A stretch of 33,049 bases of DNA, taken from NCBI GenBank assembly GCA_003212315.1, contig QCQB01000024.1:1-33049 (forward strand), written 5' to 3'. This DNA is from SAR116 cluster bacterium AG-447-C21 (GTDB lineage Bacteria > Pseudomonadota > Alphaproteobacteria > Thalassobaculales > Thalassobaculaceae). The notes beneath the pieces are model-generated. The model saw only the letters and a list, made by a program, of their open reading frames with translations. It did not search any database and was not told the DNA's origin. This document shows, in pieces, positions 9,295-16,789 of this stretch (within the stretch, counting starts at the first letter, position 1; every line of letters begins with the position of its first letter). The translations under genes and the position numbers were made by a program.

Positions 9295-10286
9295 TGAGAA
9301 ATCAATATTTTTGCACAAAAATAACTGAATTATTTAATATCAAACATCCCATTCTTTGTGGTGGTCTGATGTGGTTGGGAAATGCCGAATACGCTGCCGC
9401 TGCCGTAAATTCAGGTGGGATGGGTTTCATAACCGCTAAAACATTTCCGGATCCCGCTGAATTTAAGGATGAGTTGTCCAAAGCATGGAATTTAACCTCA
9501 GGACAACCTTTTGGAGTAAATCTTTATCAATCTATGAGACCTGAAGAAAACGAAGTTCTAAACGGTCATTTAAAAATAGCACTTGATTCAGGGGTGCGAC
9601 ACTTTGAAACGGCAGGTCTACCTCCAACTGATTTCCTACCCCTGTTGAAAGAAGCTAACTCAATCGTACTTCATAAAGTATCCACCGTTCGACACGCGGT
9701 ATCTGCAGCTCGAAAACTTGATATAGATGCCGTAACAATAGTCGGCGCTGAATGTGGAGGACATCCAGGTCTAGAATTAGTAAGTAGCCTCGTTCAGGCA
9801 GTTGTTGGCCCAGAACAAATAGAGATACCAGTAGTTATTGGGGGTGGAATAGGACATGGACGACAAATAGCAGCTGTTCTCGGAATGGGTGCAGAAGCTG
9901 TCTTAGTAGGAACACGAGTTCTTGTCGCCGAGGAAGTTTGGTCACATCCAGAAGTAAAAAAACAAGTGGTGAATGCGGGCGCAGCCGACAGCACTCTAGT
10001 AATGGCAAGCTTCAGAAATACTTCCCGTGTGATGATTAATGAATACGCACTCGCAGTTCAAAAACTTGAAGATGAGGGCATCGAAGATTTTGAACAATAC
10101 TGGGACTATGTTAAAGGAAGCAATGCCTTCGATGCATATAAAAGCGGAGATTGGAATAAAGCACTTTTATCCATGGGACAGGCTGCCGCATTCGCAAATA
10201 CCATCGTCCCTATGGAAGAAATTTTTGATACACTTATTGATGAGGCAGCTGCAGCGATTGAGCGGATTTCTTCGTTGACCCAATAG
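9294..10286 (+). CDS. Nitronate monooxygenase / 2-nitropropane dioxygenase-like FMN oxidoreductase
   Basis: The 330-residue protein has the (beta/alpha)8 FMN-binding fold: KHPILCGGLMWLG at the N-terminus (17-29), GAECGGHPGL (151-160) in the position of the family GxExGGHxG motif, and the phosphate-binding GGGIGHG (183-189) plus GAEAVLVGTRVL. Members oxidise alkyl nitronates or act as NAD(P)H:flavin/quinone or enoyl reductases, and many annotated examples have no proven substrate. Its ATG shares one base with the stop of the acyl-CoA synthetase, so the pair is coupled and the flavoprotein probably acts on a related acyl compound. The 3' end faces the CoA-transferase B subunit with 3 bp between. 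Confidence 0.85.
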   Translation: MRNQYFCTKITELFNIKHPILCGGLMWLGNAEYAAAAVNSGGMGFITAKTFPDPAEFKDELSKAWNLTSGQPFGVNLYQSMRPEENEVLNGHLKIALDSGVRHFETAGLPPTDFLPLLKEANSIVLHKVSTVRHAVSAARKLDIDAVTIVGAECGGHPGLELVSSLVQAVVGPEQIEIPVVIGGGIGHGRQIAAVLGMGAEAVLVGTRVLVAEEVWSHPEVKKQVVNAGAADSTLVMASFRNTSRVMINEYALAVQKLEDEGIEDFEQYWDYVKGSNAFDAYKSGDWNKALLSMGQAAAFANTIVPMEEIFDTLIDEAAAAIERISSLTQ

Positions 10287-10289
10287 CTA

Positions 10290-10919
10290 TTAAATTACAA
10301 TTGCAGCCTCAGTCTTTTCGTGAACCTCATCCATTGTGACTTCTGGCGCTAGCTCGACTAGGCGGAGCCCCCCCTCCACAATATCAAAAACACCCAAATT
10401 TGTAATAACCCGGTCAACAACACCCTGTCCAGTCAATGGCAGGCTGCACTTTTTTAACAACTTTGACTCACCCGCTTTGTTAGCATGGTCCATGATTACA
10501 ACAATACGCTGTACACCGGCAACCAGATCCATTGCACCCCCCATACCTTTAACCAATCGACCGGGTATCATCCAGTTTGCAAGATCCCCTGTCTCCGACA
10601 CCTCCATGGCACCGAGTATAGAAAGGTTAATATGTCCACCTCTGATCATTGCAAAGCTTTGTGATGAAGAGAAATAGCTTGTTCGCTCCAGTTCAGTAAC
10701 TGTCTGCTTTCCAGCGTTGATCAAATCGGGATCAATCTCCTCTTCTGTCGGAAATGCCCCCATCCCCAACATGCCATTTTCGGATTGTAATGTTATGTCG
10801 TAATCTTCCGGAACATAGTTAGACACTAATGTTGGAATACCTATCCCAAGGTTCACATAAAACCCGTCCTCAAGTTCCAAAGCTGCTCTTTCAGCCATTT
10901 GATTTCTATCCCAAGGCAT
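10290..10919 (-). CDS. scoB: 3-oxoacid CoA-transferase subunit B
   Basis: This 209-residue protein is the small, catalytic beta subunit of a class I CoA-transferase, which moves CoA between an acyl-CoA (such as succinyl-CoA) and a 3-oxoacid such as acetoacetate. It has NLGIGIPTLV near residue 23 and the catalytic SENGMLGMG motif, with Glu47 as the expected nucleophile that forms the enzyme-CoA thioester. GGGAG lies 8 nt before the start. It follows the A subunit after 13 nt in the same operon. Specificity cannot be fixed from sequence: acetoacetate (ScoAB/AtoDA), 3-oxoadipate (PcaIJ) and others share this layout. Confidence 0.92.
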   Translation of the reverse strand: MPWDRNQMAERAALELEDGFYVNLGIGIPTLVSNYVPEDYDITLQSENGMLGMGAFPTEEEIDPDLINAGKQTVTELERTSYFSSSQSFAMIRGGHINLSILGAMEVSETGDLANWMIPGRLVKGMGGAMDLVAGVQRIVVIMDHANKAGESKLLKKCSLPLTGQGVVDRVITNLGVFDIVEGGLRLVELAPEVTMDEVHEKTEAAIVI

Positions 10920-10932
10920 CAGTATTCTCCCA

Positions 10933-11628
10933 TTACGCTGCGCGCGTTGTGCGCTGTTCTATACGTTTTTCGTGTTTTCCTTCAAATATCCTTTGAACAT
11001 ATACCCCAGGGGTATGTATAGACATCTTGTCCAAGGCTCCAACCGGCACTAATTCTTCAACCTCCGCGACTGTAACGGTTCCTGCAGTCGCACATTCTGG
11101 ATTAAAATTCATAGCGGTTTTTCTATATGTTAAATTACCTTGTTCATCACCTTTCCAGGCTTTGACAATCGCTAAATCCGCTTTCAATCCACGCTCTAAA
11201 ACATATGTTTTACCATCAAACTCTTTGAGCTCCTTGCCCTCTGCGATTTTTGTTCCAACGCCAGTAGCGGTATAAAAGCCCGGGATTCCCGCCCCGCCAG
11301 CACGCAATCTCTCTGCTAGCGTTCCTTGTGGATTAAATTCAATCTCCAAATCACCTGCAAGATATTGCTGCATAAAGAGGTCATTTTCCCCAACATAGGA
11401 TGAGATCATTTTTTTTACTTGCATGTCCTGCAAAAGTAATCCCAAACCAAAACCATCGACCCCAGCATTATTAGAAGCTATCGTAAGGTTTTTCACTCCA
11501 GATTCTTTAATAGACTGAATAAGGTTTTCCGGTATTCCGCATAAACCAAATCCACCTGCTGCTATTGTCATTCCATCAAACAAAAGACCGTCTAATGCGC
11601 TTTTAGCGGCCGAATATACTTTTTTCAT
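10933..11628 (-). CDS. scoA: 3-oxoacid CoA-transferase subunit A
   Basis: This 231-residue alpha subunit of the class I CoA-transferase has the Gly-rich GGFGLCGIPENLI near residues 25-37 that forms the oxyanion/CoA site, plus SNNAGVDGFGLGLLL. It pairs with the downstream B subunit. The start is ATG 11628, with TAGGAG 6 nt upstream; the TTG three bases earlier is not needed. It is transcribed divergently from methylmalonyl-CoA epimerase across 279 bp that contain a 32-bp inverted repeat. Ketone-body, branched-chain or aromatic ring-cleavage products are possible substrates. Confidence 0.92.
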   Translation of the reverse strand: MKKVYSAAKSALDGLLFDGMTIAAGGFGLCGIPENLIQSIKESGVKNLTIASNNAGVDGFGLGLLLQDMQVKKMISSYVGENDLFMQQYLAGDLEIEFNPQGTLAERLRAGGAGIPGFYTATGVGTKIAEGKELKEFDGKTYVLERGLKADLAIVKAWKGDEQGNLTYRKTAMNFNPECATAGTVTVAEVEELVPVGALDKMSIHTPGVYVQRIFEGKHEKRIEQRTTRAA

Positions 11629-11907
11629 CAATGGCTCCTAATCAACTAACTTCAATTATTGTTGGCACATTTTAAGCATTTTAACAGAGAATGATTGTTC
11701 ACTTAAAATAAAACTTGTAACCAGTTTAATATCAAGAAAACATATTAACTGGAAGATATGAATAGAACTAAAGGAATAGAAATTTTAAGTTGGAAAATCA
11801 ACCACTTGATTTCATCAAAATTTTCATAATTTTTTGAAAACAAATTTTGCTTATCAAGTAACGTTTATGGTCAACTCACCAATTATGAAATCTGGGGAGC
11901 CGTTAAT
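11629..11907. promoter_or_regulatory. Divergent promoter region between scoA and methylmalonyl-CoA epimerase
   Basis: These 279 bp of very AT-rich DNA hold no reading frame I can support. They contain the 11721-11752 inverted repeat and a second, weaker symmetry near the epimerase: ACTTGAT and ATCAAGT arms about 45 bp apart, enclosing TTTTCA and TGAAAA arms. On the minus strand TTGATA followed 17 bp later by TTTATT is a possible but poor promoter for scoAB. No confident -10 box could be fixed for the epimerase. Confidence 0.45.
11721..11752. repeat. 32-bp near-perfect inverted repeat, candidate operator
   Basis: The left arm CCAGTTTAATAT (11721-11732) and right arm ATATTAACTGG (11742-11752) are complementary except for one extra T in the left arm, with a 9-nt spacer. 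It lies 93 bp upstream of scoA and 155 bp upstream of the epimerase. It has no following T-tract and no gene ends nearby, so a protein-binding operator is likelier than a terminator. Confidence 0.55.
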
Positions 11908-12327
11908 ATGAAGTTTAAACGCGTTGAACATGTTGCTATAGCAGTAAAGAATATGGACAAGATGCGAGATATTTTTGAAAATAAACTTGGCATACAAATG
12001 GAATATGAGGAAGAACTCCCCCACTACAGTACGAAATTGGCGATGTATCCAATTGGAGAAACATATTTAGAAGTGCTTGAGTCTAGCAGCCCCAAAACAG
12101 AAACTTCAAAATGGATAGAAGAGCATGGTGAGGGACTATTTCATATCTGCCTTGAGGTTGAAGATATTGATGGAGCTCTGGTAGAACTAAGGGAGAAAGG
12201 AGTTAAGTTGCTTGATGAGACGCCTCGAATTGGGCATGGCGGGGCTCGTATTGCATTTCTTAACCCTGAGTCTACGGGAAACCTATTAATCGAGTTGGCC
12301 GAGCTTTCTGGTGCAGAGGGCCATTAA
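11908..12327 (+). CDS. mce: Methylmalonyl-CoA epimerase-like VOC protein
   Basis: The 139-residue protein is a vicinal-oxygen-chelate fold enzyme. VEHVAIAVKN opens the first module and LFHICLEVEDID the second, with likely metal ligands His8, Glu55, His79 and Glu129. The length and the GHGGARIAFLNPEST segment match methylmalonyl-CoA epimerase, which converts the S and R epimers in propionyl-CoA to succinyl-CoA metabolism. A GGGGAG ribosome-binding site lies 9 nt before the ATG. Methylmalonyl-CoA mutase and propionyl-CoA carboxylase are not in the window, so either they are elsewhere or this VOC protein serves another CoA ester or lactone. Confidence 0.8.
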   Translation: MKFKRVEHVAIAVKNMDKMRDIFENKLGIQMEYEEELPHYSTKLAMYPIGETYLEVLESSSPKTETSKWIEEHGEGLFHICLEVEDIDGALVELREKGVKLLDETPRIGHGGARIAFLNPESTGNLLIELAELSGAEGH

Positions 12328-12373
12328 TTTAAATTCAAAAATATATTGATAATCAATAAAAGGTGTAAAGTTC

Positions 12374-13378
12374 ATGCGTATTCTAATAACTGACCGGCAC
12401 ACATCTGGTGATGAAAATATCGAAAAAGATGCTGTAGGCTCTGATATAGAGTTGGAATTCTTTGATCATCACGATGACGTCACAGACGAAGCCTGGGCAC
12501 GCGCTGACGGGGTGGTTACATACCGGGGAACAGCAGCAGTAATGGCGGCACTTCCTAAAATGCAAAAAGCTCGAATAGTCGTCAGAGGTGGTGTGGGCTT
12601 TGATGGCCTTGATCTGAAAAGGCTTGGAGAGCGAGGTATCGCAGTATGTACGGTTCCTGATTATGGAACCACTGAAGTTGCTGACCACGCTATCGCATTG
12701 ATGCTAAGTCTACGAAGAGGCCTCGATCAGTACGATGGACTGATGCGACAGGACCCCAATGGTTTATGGAGATATATTGAAAGTCCCTGTATAGATAGAC
12801 TTCGTGGACGAACTTTTGGTGTTTTTGGACTTGGCAGAATAGGCCTTGCCGCAGCTAGAAGGGCGGCGGGGTTCGATATGAATATTATTTTTTATGATCC
12901 CCACCTGCCGGATGGAGTTGATTTATCTACTGGATATACTCGAATAAAAACTGCGGAAGAATTATTTGAAACAGCCGATACAATTAGTATTCATTCACCC
13001 CATACTCAGGAAACCCGCGGGAGTATCAATAAAGGTCTTCTTAGTAGAATGAAACCCAAGGGCATTGTTATAAATACTGCACGGGGACCAATAGTCAATT
13101 TAGATGCTATGTATGATGCACTCAAAGAAGGTACGCCGGCGGGTGCTGCATTAGATGTATTGCCGACCGAACCCGCCGACATCAACCATCCACTTATAAA
13201 AGCGTATATGGATAAAGAAGAATGGTTAAAAGGTCGTTTGATGATCACACCACATGCCGCTTTTTATAGTCCCCCAGGGCTACATGATTTAAGATCAAAA
13301 GCTGTTGCTACGGTGGCGCAACGATTAAGGGATGGGTCTACACGAAACTGCCAAAATCTTGAATTTTTAGCTGATTAA
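12374..13378 (+). CDS. D-isomer-specific 2-hydroxyacid dehydrogenase, CtBP-like
   Basis: The 334-residue NAD-dependent dehydrogenase has the typical two-domain layout: catalytic domain at both ends and a central Rossmann domain with GLGRIG (152-157). Catalytic residues are visible: Arg237 in NTARGP, Glu266 in LPTEP and His294 in TPHAA. RGGVGFDGLDL and DYGTTEVADHAI resemble the bacterial C-terminal-binding-protein-like branch. It would reduce a 2-oxoacid to a D-2-hydroxyacid or the reverse. It follows the epimerase gene after 46 nt, with AAGGTG 8 nt before its ATG, so they are probably one operon. The substrate is unknown. Confidence 0.87.
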   Translation: MRILITDRHTSGDENIEKDAVGSDIELEFFDHHDDVTDEAWARADGVVTYRGTAAVMAALPKMQKARIVVRGGVGFDGLDLKRLGERGIAVCTVPDYGTTEVADHAIALMLSLRRGLDQYDGLMRQDPNGLWRYIESPCIDRLRGRTFGVFGLGRIGLAAARRAAGFDMNIIFYDPHLPDGVDLSTGYTRIKTAEELFETADTISIHSPHTQETRGSINKGLLSRMKPKGIVINTARGPIVNLDAMYDALKEGTPAGAALDVLPTEPADINHPLIKAYMDKEEWLKGRLMITPHAAFYSPPGLHDLRSKAVATVAQRLRDGSTRNCQNLEFLAD

Positions 13379-13430
13379 CTGACACACCCAGACAAAATAA
13401 ATATTATATTAGACACGAACTTGTAAAAAG

Positions 13431-15017
13431 TTAGATGCTTTGCACCGCTAGCTCTCTGAGAGCAGATTTTTGAATTTTTGTTCCATTAGGGCTGGGGGTG
13501 GTTGGGAATGCATCAACTGGAATAATCTTTATTGGTACTTTAAAACCGGCCAGATTCTGTCTGCAATACTCCGTAACAGTGGTTTCACAAAAGGCTATAT
13601 TTTCGTTTAATAATATAAAAGCAACCGCTTTATTCCCTCTATCGGTCGCGATGGAAACTACCTGGGCATCCTCCACCATTTCATGGCTACATAGATGCGT
13701 TTCAATTTCTAATGGGTTAACTAGAAAACCGCCAAGCCGGAGGACATCACCCATTCTACCTAAATATGTGAAGGAGCCATTTTTCGATACGGTTCCTAAA
13801 TCGCCTGTCCTAAGAAAACCATCTTCCGTAAAAGCAGCCATAGATGCTTTTACATCACCGAAATACTCTACAAAAATATTGGGACTTCGCATTTCTAACT
13901 CGCCCTCTTTCTCAAAATCCAATATCTCTTGCGTATCCGGGTCTCTCACTCTTACTTTCGTGTTTATGTTAACAGGAAACCCACCACCAATAGTGCGTAT
14001 ATTCTGGGGGTCTTCCATCTTTCTTAACGAGAAAAATGAAAACACTTCACTCATACCAAATGGGGCCACGAGCGGGATACCCCGTTTGAAAGCTGTTTTA
14101 GGAAAATCTGCCAAAGCCGAGTTAAATGACGCATAAGGACAGAACCGAAGATCAGGGAATGGGATTTGTGCATCATTTGTTACACGAATTCCCTCTTCCA
14201 GAAGGCGAGAAAACATATCATCACCACCGGCGGCATGGGTGACCTTGTAATCGATTATAAGGCGCGCACTGTCTGAAGCTTCAAAAATTTCCGGCATAAC
14301 ACAGGGCGCTGCTGCTCGAATAGCGGCCATAAGAAATACAAATCCAAAAACACCACAAAACGGTAATGACTGTAAAACAACAGTATCCATTTTATTCATT
14401 TCTAAAATTCGAGCGACATCTTCAGCGTGGGCTAATACACGTTGTTGGTTGTGCAGAACAAATTTAGGAAGACTGGTAGTGCCAGAAGTATTAAATATAA
14501 CACAGCCGCTGCCTGGTTCACAAAGCGGGTGTTCCAATAGACCATGGGTAACGAGTGAATCATAATATAGTGTTTGAACATGTCTATTTTGATATAAATC
14601 TCTTCCATCACATTGAATAAGAGCCTCAACGCAAGAAAATAAATCAGGCTCAATGTTTTCAATGATGTCAATATGATTGCTCCTGCCCAATTCAGCCACA
14701 AAAGCAACTACCTTAGGCTTAACTCTTCTCAAAACATCTTCGATTTCAGCGCCACGAAATCTGGTGTTCATAGAGACGAGGATAGCTCCCAATTGACCAC
14801 ACGCCCCCAGTAAACCCAGATATGCCTTTAAGTTGGGGAGCCAAACACCAACACGGTCGCCGGCCCCCACTCCAAGCTTGGCAAGCCCCCCTGCTACTCT
14901 ACGAGTTTCCAGTTCTAATTCAGTATAAGTAGTTACTTCATCGTTAAAATAAATTTTTTTATCACCCGCCACTTTGGCAGCATTCTGAAATAATTTGGGG
15001 AATGTATTGAATGTCAT
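13431..15017 (-). CDS. AMP-forming acyl-CoA synthetase/ligase
   Basis: This 528-residue ANL-superfamily enzyme would activate a carboxylic acid via an acyl-adenylate to its CoA thioester. Motifs in order are the phosphate loop TSGTTSLPK (177-185; the usual Gly is Ser), the A5-like FGMSE, TGDLG followed by GRMGDVLRLGG, and a C-terminal NGTKIQK whose first Lys fits the adenylation lysine. It converges with the hydroxyacid dehydrogenase at 13378. It lies 98 nt downstream of the spermidine-synthase homologue, so it may have its own promoter: on the minus strand TTGAAC is followed by TATATA about 19 bp later, a weak match. The acid substrate cannot be inferred. Confidence 0.87.
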   Translation of the reverse strand: MTFNTFPKLFQNAAKVAGDKKIYFNDEVTTYTELELETRRVAGGLAKLGVGAGDRVGVWLPNLKAYLGLLGACGQLGAILVSMNTRFRGAEIEDVLRRVKPKVVAFVAELGRSNHIDIIENIEPDLFSCVEALIQCDGRDLYQNRHVQTLYYDSLVTHGLLEHPLCEPGSGCVIFNTSGTTSLPKFVLHNQQRVLAHAEDVARILEMNKMDTVVLQSLPFCGVFGFVFLMAAIRAAAPCVMPEIFEASDSARLIIDYKVTHAAGGDDMFSRLLEEGIRVTNDAQIPFPDLRFCPYASFNSALADFPKTAFKRGIPLVAPFGMSEVFSFFSLRKMEDPQNIRTIGGGFPVNINTKVRVRDPDTQEILDFEKEGELEMRSPNIFVEYFGDVKASMAAFTEDGFLRTGDLGTVSKNGSFTYLGRMGDVLRLGGFLVNPLEIETHLCSHEMVEDAQVVSIATDRGNKAVAFILLNENIAFCETTVTEYCRQNLAGFKVPIKIIPVDAFPTTPSPNGTKIQKSALRELAVQSI

Positions 15018-15115
15018 TTAATATATCCAACAAAATCAGCGCATAGACACACACGGTATATATTTTAATCAAGCTAGAATAGTTCAAAACATATTTAATT
15101 TAATAAGATGTATAC

Positions 15116-15988
15116 TTATTCCAACAAATAACGTTGCCATTTTGGCAAAACAAATGCAGCTCTATGGATCTCTGGGTCATAATGTTTCCCAGTAAAGTTT
15201 AAAACGGGTTCACGCAGACAAATATTATTATGACTATAAATAAAAAATCCGAAGTCCGCGCCTGGGAAAAATGGAATATTGGCCCTATACATATCTATTT
15301 TTGGTAGAAGTTTCTTTCGGCGCATGAGATTGATCAAGTTCTCGCCTCCATTACTTTCCTCTTGTAAAAAATGACTTCCTTCCTTTGATATGAAAATACT
15401 ATCAGAGTCCAATATCATCCCTTTGTCTGAAACAAGCTGTGTAAGTAACGAAATAAACTGTTCTGTAAATAGATTAGCCGAAGGCCCTACTGGCTCGGTC
15501 AAATCCAGTATTATTAAATCAAACAATTTTTTATCTATAATTGCTATGTCTACAAATGACGCAGCATCTTCTATTTCAAGCGAAACTCGAGGATCGTTAT
15601 AATTTCCCTGAATACCAAGAAACTTATTTGATAACTCGATTACACGGCGATCAATTTCGACCATTGTTACAGATTCTACGAAATCATGCACCAATGTTTC
15701 CCTCAAAATTCCACCATCACCGCCACCGATTATAAGAACGGAGGCTTTTTGATGCCGATATCCCAGAAGAGGAACATGGACCGCCATCTCGTGATATATA
15801 AATTCATCGGCCTGACAAGCCTGAACGTAGCCATCTAGAACCAGAATTTTCCCGAATTGGTCGTGTTTCAGAATTTCAATATCCTGATATTTACTTTTTT
15901 CTCGATGAAGAGATTGTGCATTTAGCAGAAGAGAGACACCAAATTCACCAACTCGTTCTTTCCACCATTTTTTTTTAGCGAGAGACAC
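15116..15988 (-). CDS. speE: Spermidine synthase-like aminopropyltransferase
   Basis: With a GTG start at 15988 the product is 290 residues, near the family length. Family landmarks are KSKYQDIEI (31-39), LDGYVQACQADEFIYHEM (51-68), the decarboxy-SAM-binding GGGDGG (88-93) and EID (111-113). The active-site motif, normally DSTDPxGP, reads DLTEPVGP (162-169): the base Asp162 is kept, but the amine-binding Asp is Glu165. A longer ATG start at 16045 would overlap the SDR by 53 nt, whereas GTG 15988 lies 4 nt after the SDR stop with TGAAG nearby. No speD is seen. It may use another amine, or it may be an ordinary spermidine synthase. Confidence 0.82.
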   Translation of the reverse strand: MSLAKKKWWKERVGEFGVSLLLNAQSLHREKSKYQDIEILKHDQFGKILVLDGYVQACQADEFIYHEMAVHVPLLGYRHQKASVLIIGGGDGGILRETLVHDFVESVTMVEIDRRVIELSNKFLGIQGNYNDPRVSLEIEDAASFVDIAIIDKKLFDLIILDLTEPVGPSANLFTEQFISLLTQLVSDKGMILDSDSIFISKEGSHFLQEESNGGENLINLMRRKKLLPKIDMYRANIPFFPGADFGFFIYSHNNICLREPVLNFTGKHYDPEIHRAAFVLPKWQRYLLE

Positions 15989-15992
15989 GACT

Positions 15993-16778
15993 TCAAATAA
16001 TATCAACGGCTGGTGCCGCAGCACCATAAGCCGTATATCCCCCATCTATTGGTATCACGGCACCATTAATATAAGAGGCCAAAGGCGACGCTAAAAACAT
16101 CATGGCATTCCCTACCTCTTCGGGAGCAGCCAGTCTTCCCAATGGTGTTCGCCTTTGAAGCATCTTTGGATCCAGTTTACCTGTATCAATAAGATTTTGA
16201 ACCATCGGCGTTAAAACATAACCTGGCGATACTGCATTAACACGAATCCCATGCTGTCCCCATTCACCCGCCAGAGTTTTTGTGATCCCAGCAACGCCAT
16301 GCTTAGAAGCTGTATATGCATTGCGATACGGCAACCCGACTAATCCTGCAATAGAACTGATATTAACAATAGCACCGGTGCCTTTCTCAAGCATATCCGG
16401 AGCAACTGCTCGACAAGTCAAATAAGTTCCTGTCAGGTTTATATCAATAATTTTTTGCCATTGATCAATATCTTGTTCCAAAGTAGGCAAGACCGTATCA
16501 GAAACACCCGCACAATTAACCAAGACGTCTATAGTTCCAAGTCCCGCCTTTGCCGCAGTGCATATCTCGGAGACCGACCCTTCATTAGCAACATCACCAG
16601 GCGCCGCGACATGTTCATTGCCAAGCTCTAAAACCGCTGTCTTTGTCTTGCTTTCGTCTATATCGGAAATAGCTACGCGCGCGCCTCTGGCAACAAAAAG
16701 ATCTGCCGTTGCTCTGCCAATACCGCTGGCTCCTCCCGTTATGAGCACCCCTTTTCCAGAGAAGTTAAGCTGATCCAT
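15993..16778 (-). CDS. Short-chain dehydrogenase/reductase
   Basis: This 261-residue classical SDR has the cofactor motif TGGASGIG (14-21), with Asp near residue 39-41 suggesting NAD(H) preference. NCAGVSD follows at 88-94, and the catalytic triad is Ser142, Tyr155 and Lys159 (YTASK). It would oxidise an alcohol or reduce a ketone of unknown identity. AGGAAG lies just before the ATG. It follows the molybdoenzyme stop by 11 nt and is itself followed within 4 nt by the aminopropyltransferase, so the three genes form a compact operon. Confidence 0.92.
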   Translation of the reverse strand: MDQLNFSGKGVLITGGASGIGRATADLFVARGARVAISDIDESKTKTAVLELGNEHVAAPGDVANEGSVSEICTAAKAGLGTIDVLVNCAGVSDTVLPTLEQDIDQWQKIIDINLTGTYLTCRAVAPDMLEKGTGAIVNISSIAGLVGLPYRNAYTASKHGVAGITKTLAGEWGQHGIRVNAVSPGYVLTPMVQNLIDTGKLDPKMLQRRTPLGRLAAPEEVGNAMMFLASPLASYINGAVIPIDGGYTAYGAAAPAVDII

Positions 16779-16789
16779 CTATCTTCCTT

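Noticed and set aside
12335-12373. Small ATTGA/TCAAT hairpin between the epimerase and dehydrogenase genes
   Set aside because: It has a five-base AT-rich stem with a three-base loop and no T-tract; too weak for a terminator or operator.
15096-15118. AATAAG/CTTATT hairpin at the end of the aminopropyltransferase gene
   Set aside because: The stem is short and AT-only in most pairs and includes the stop codon; no T-run follows, so a terminator is not supported.
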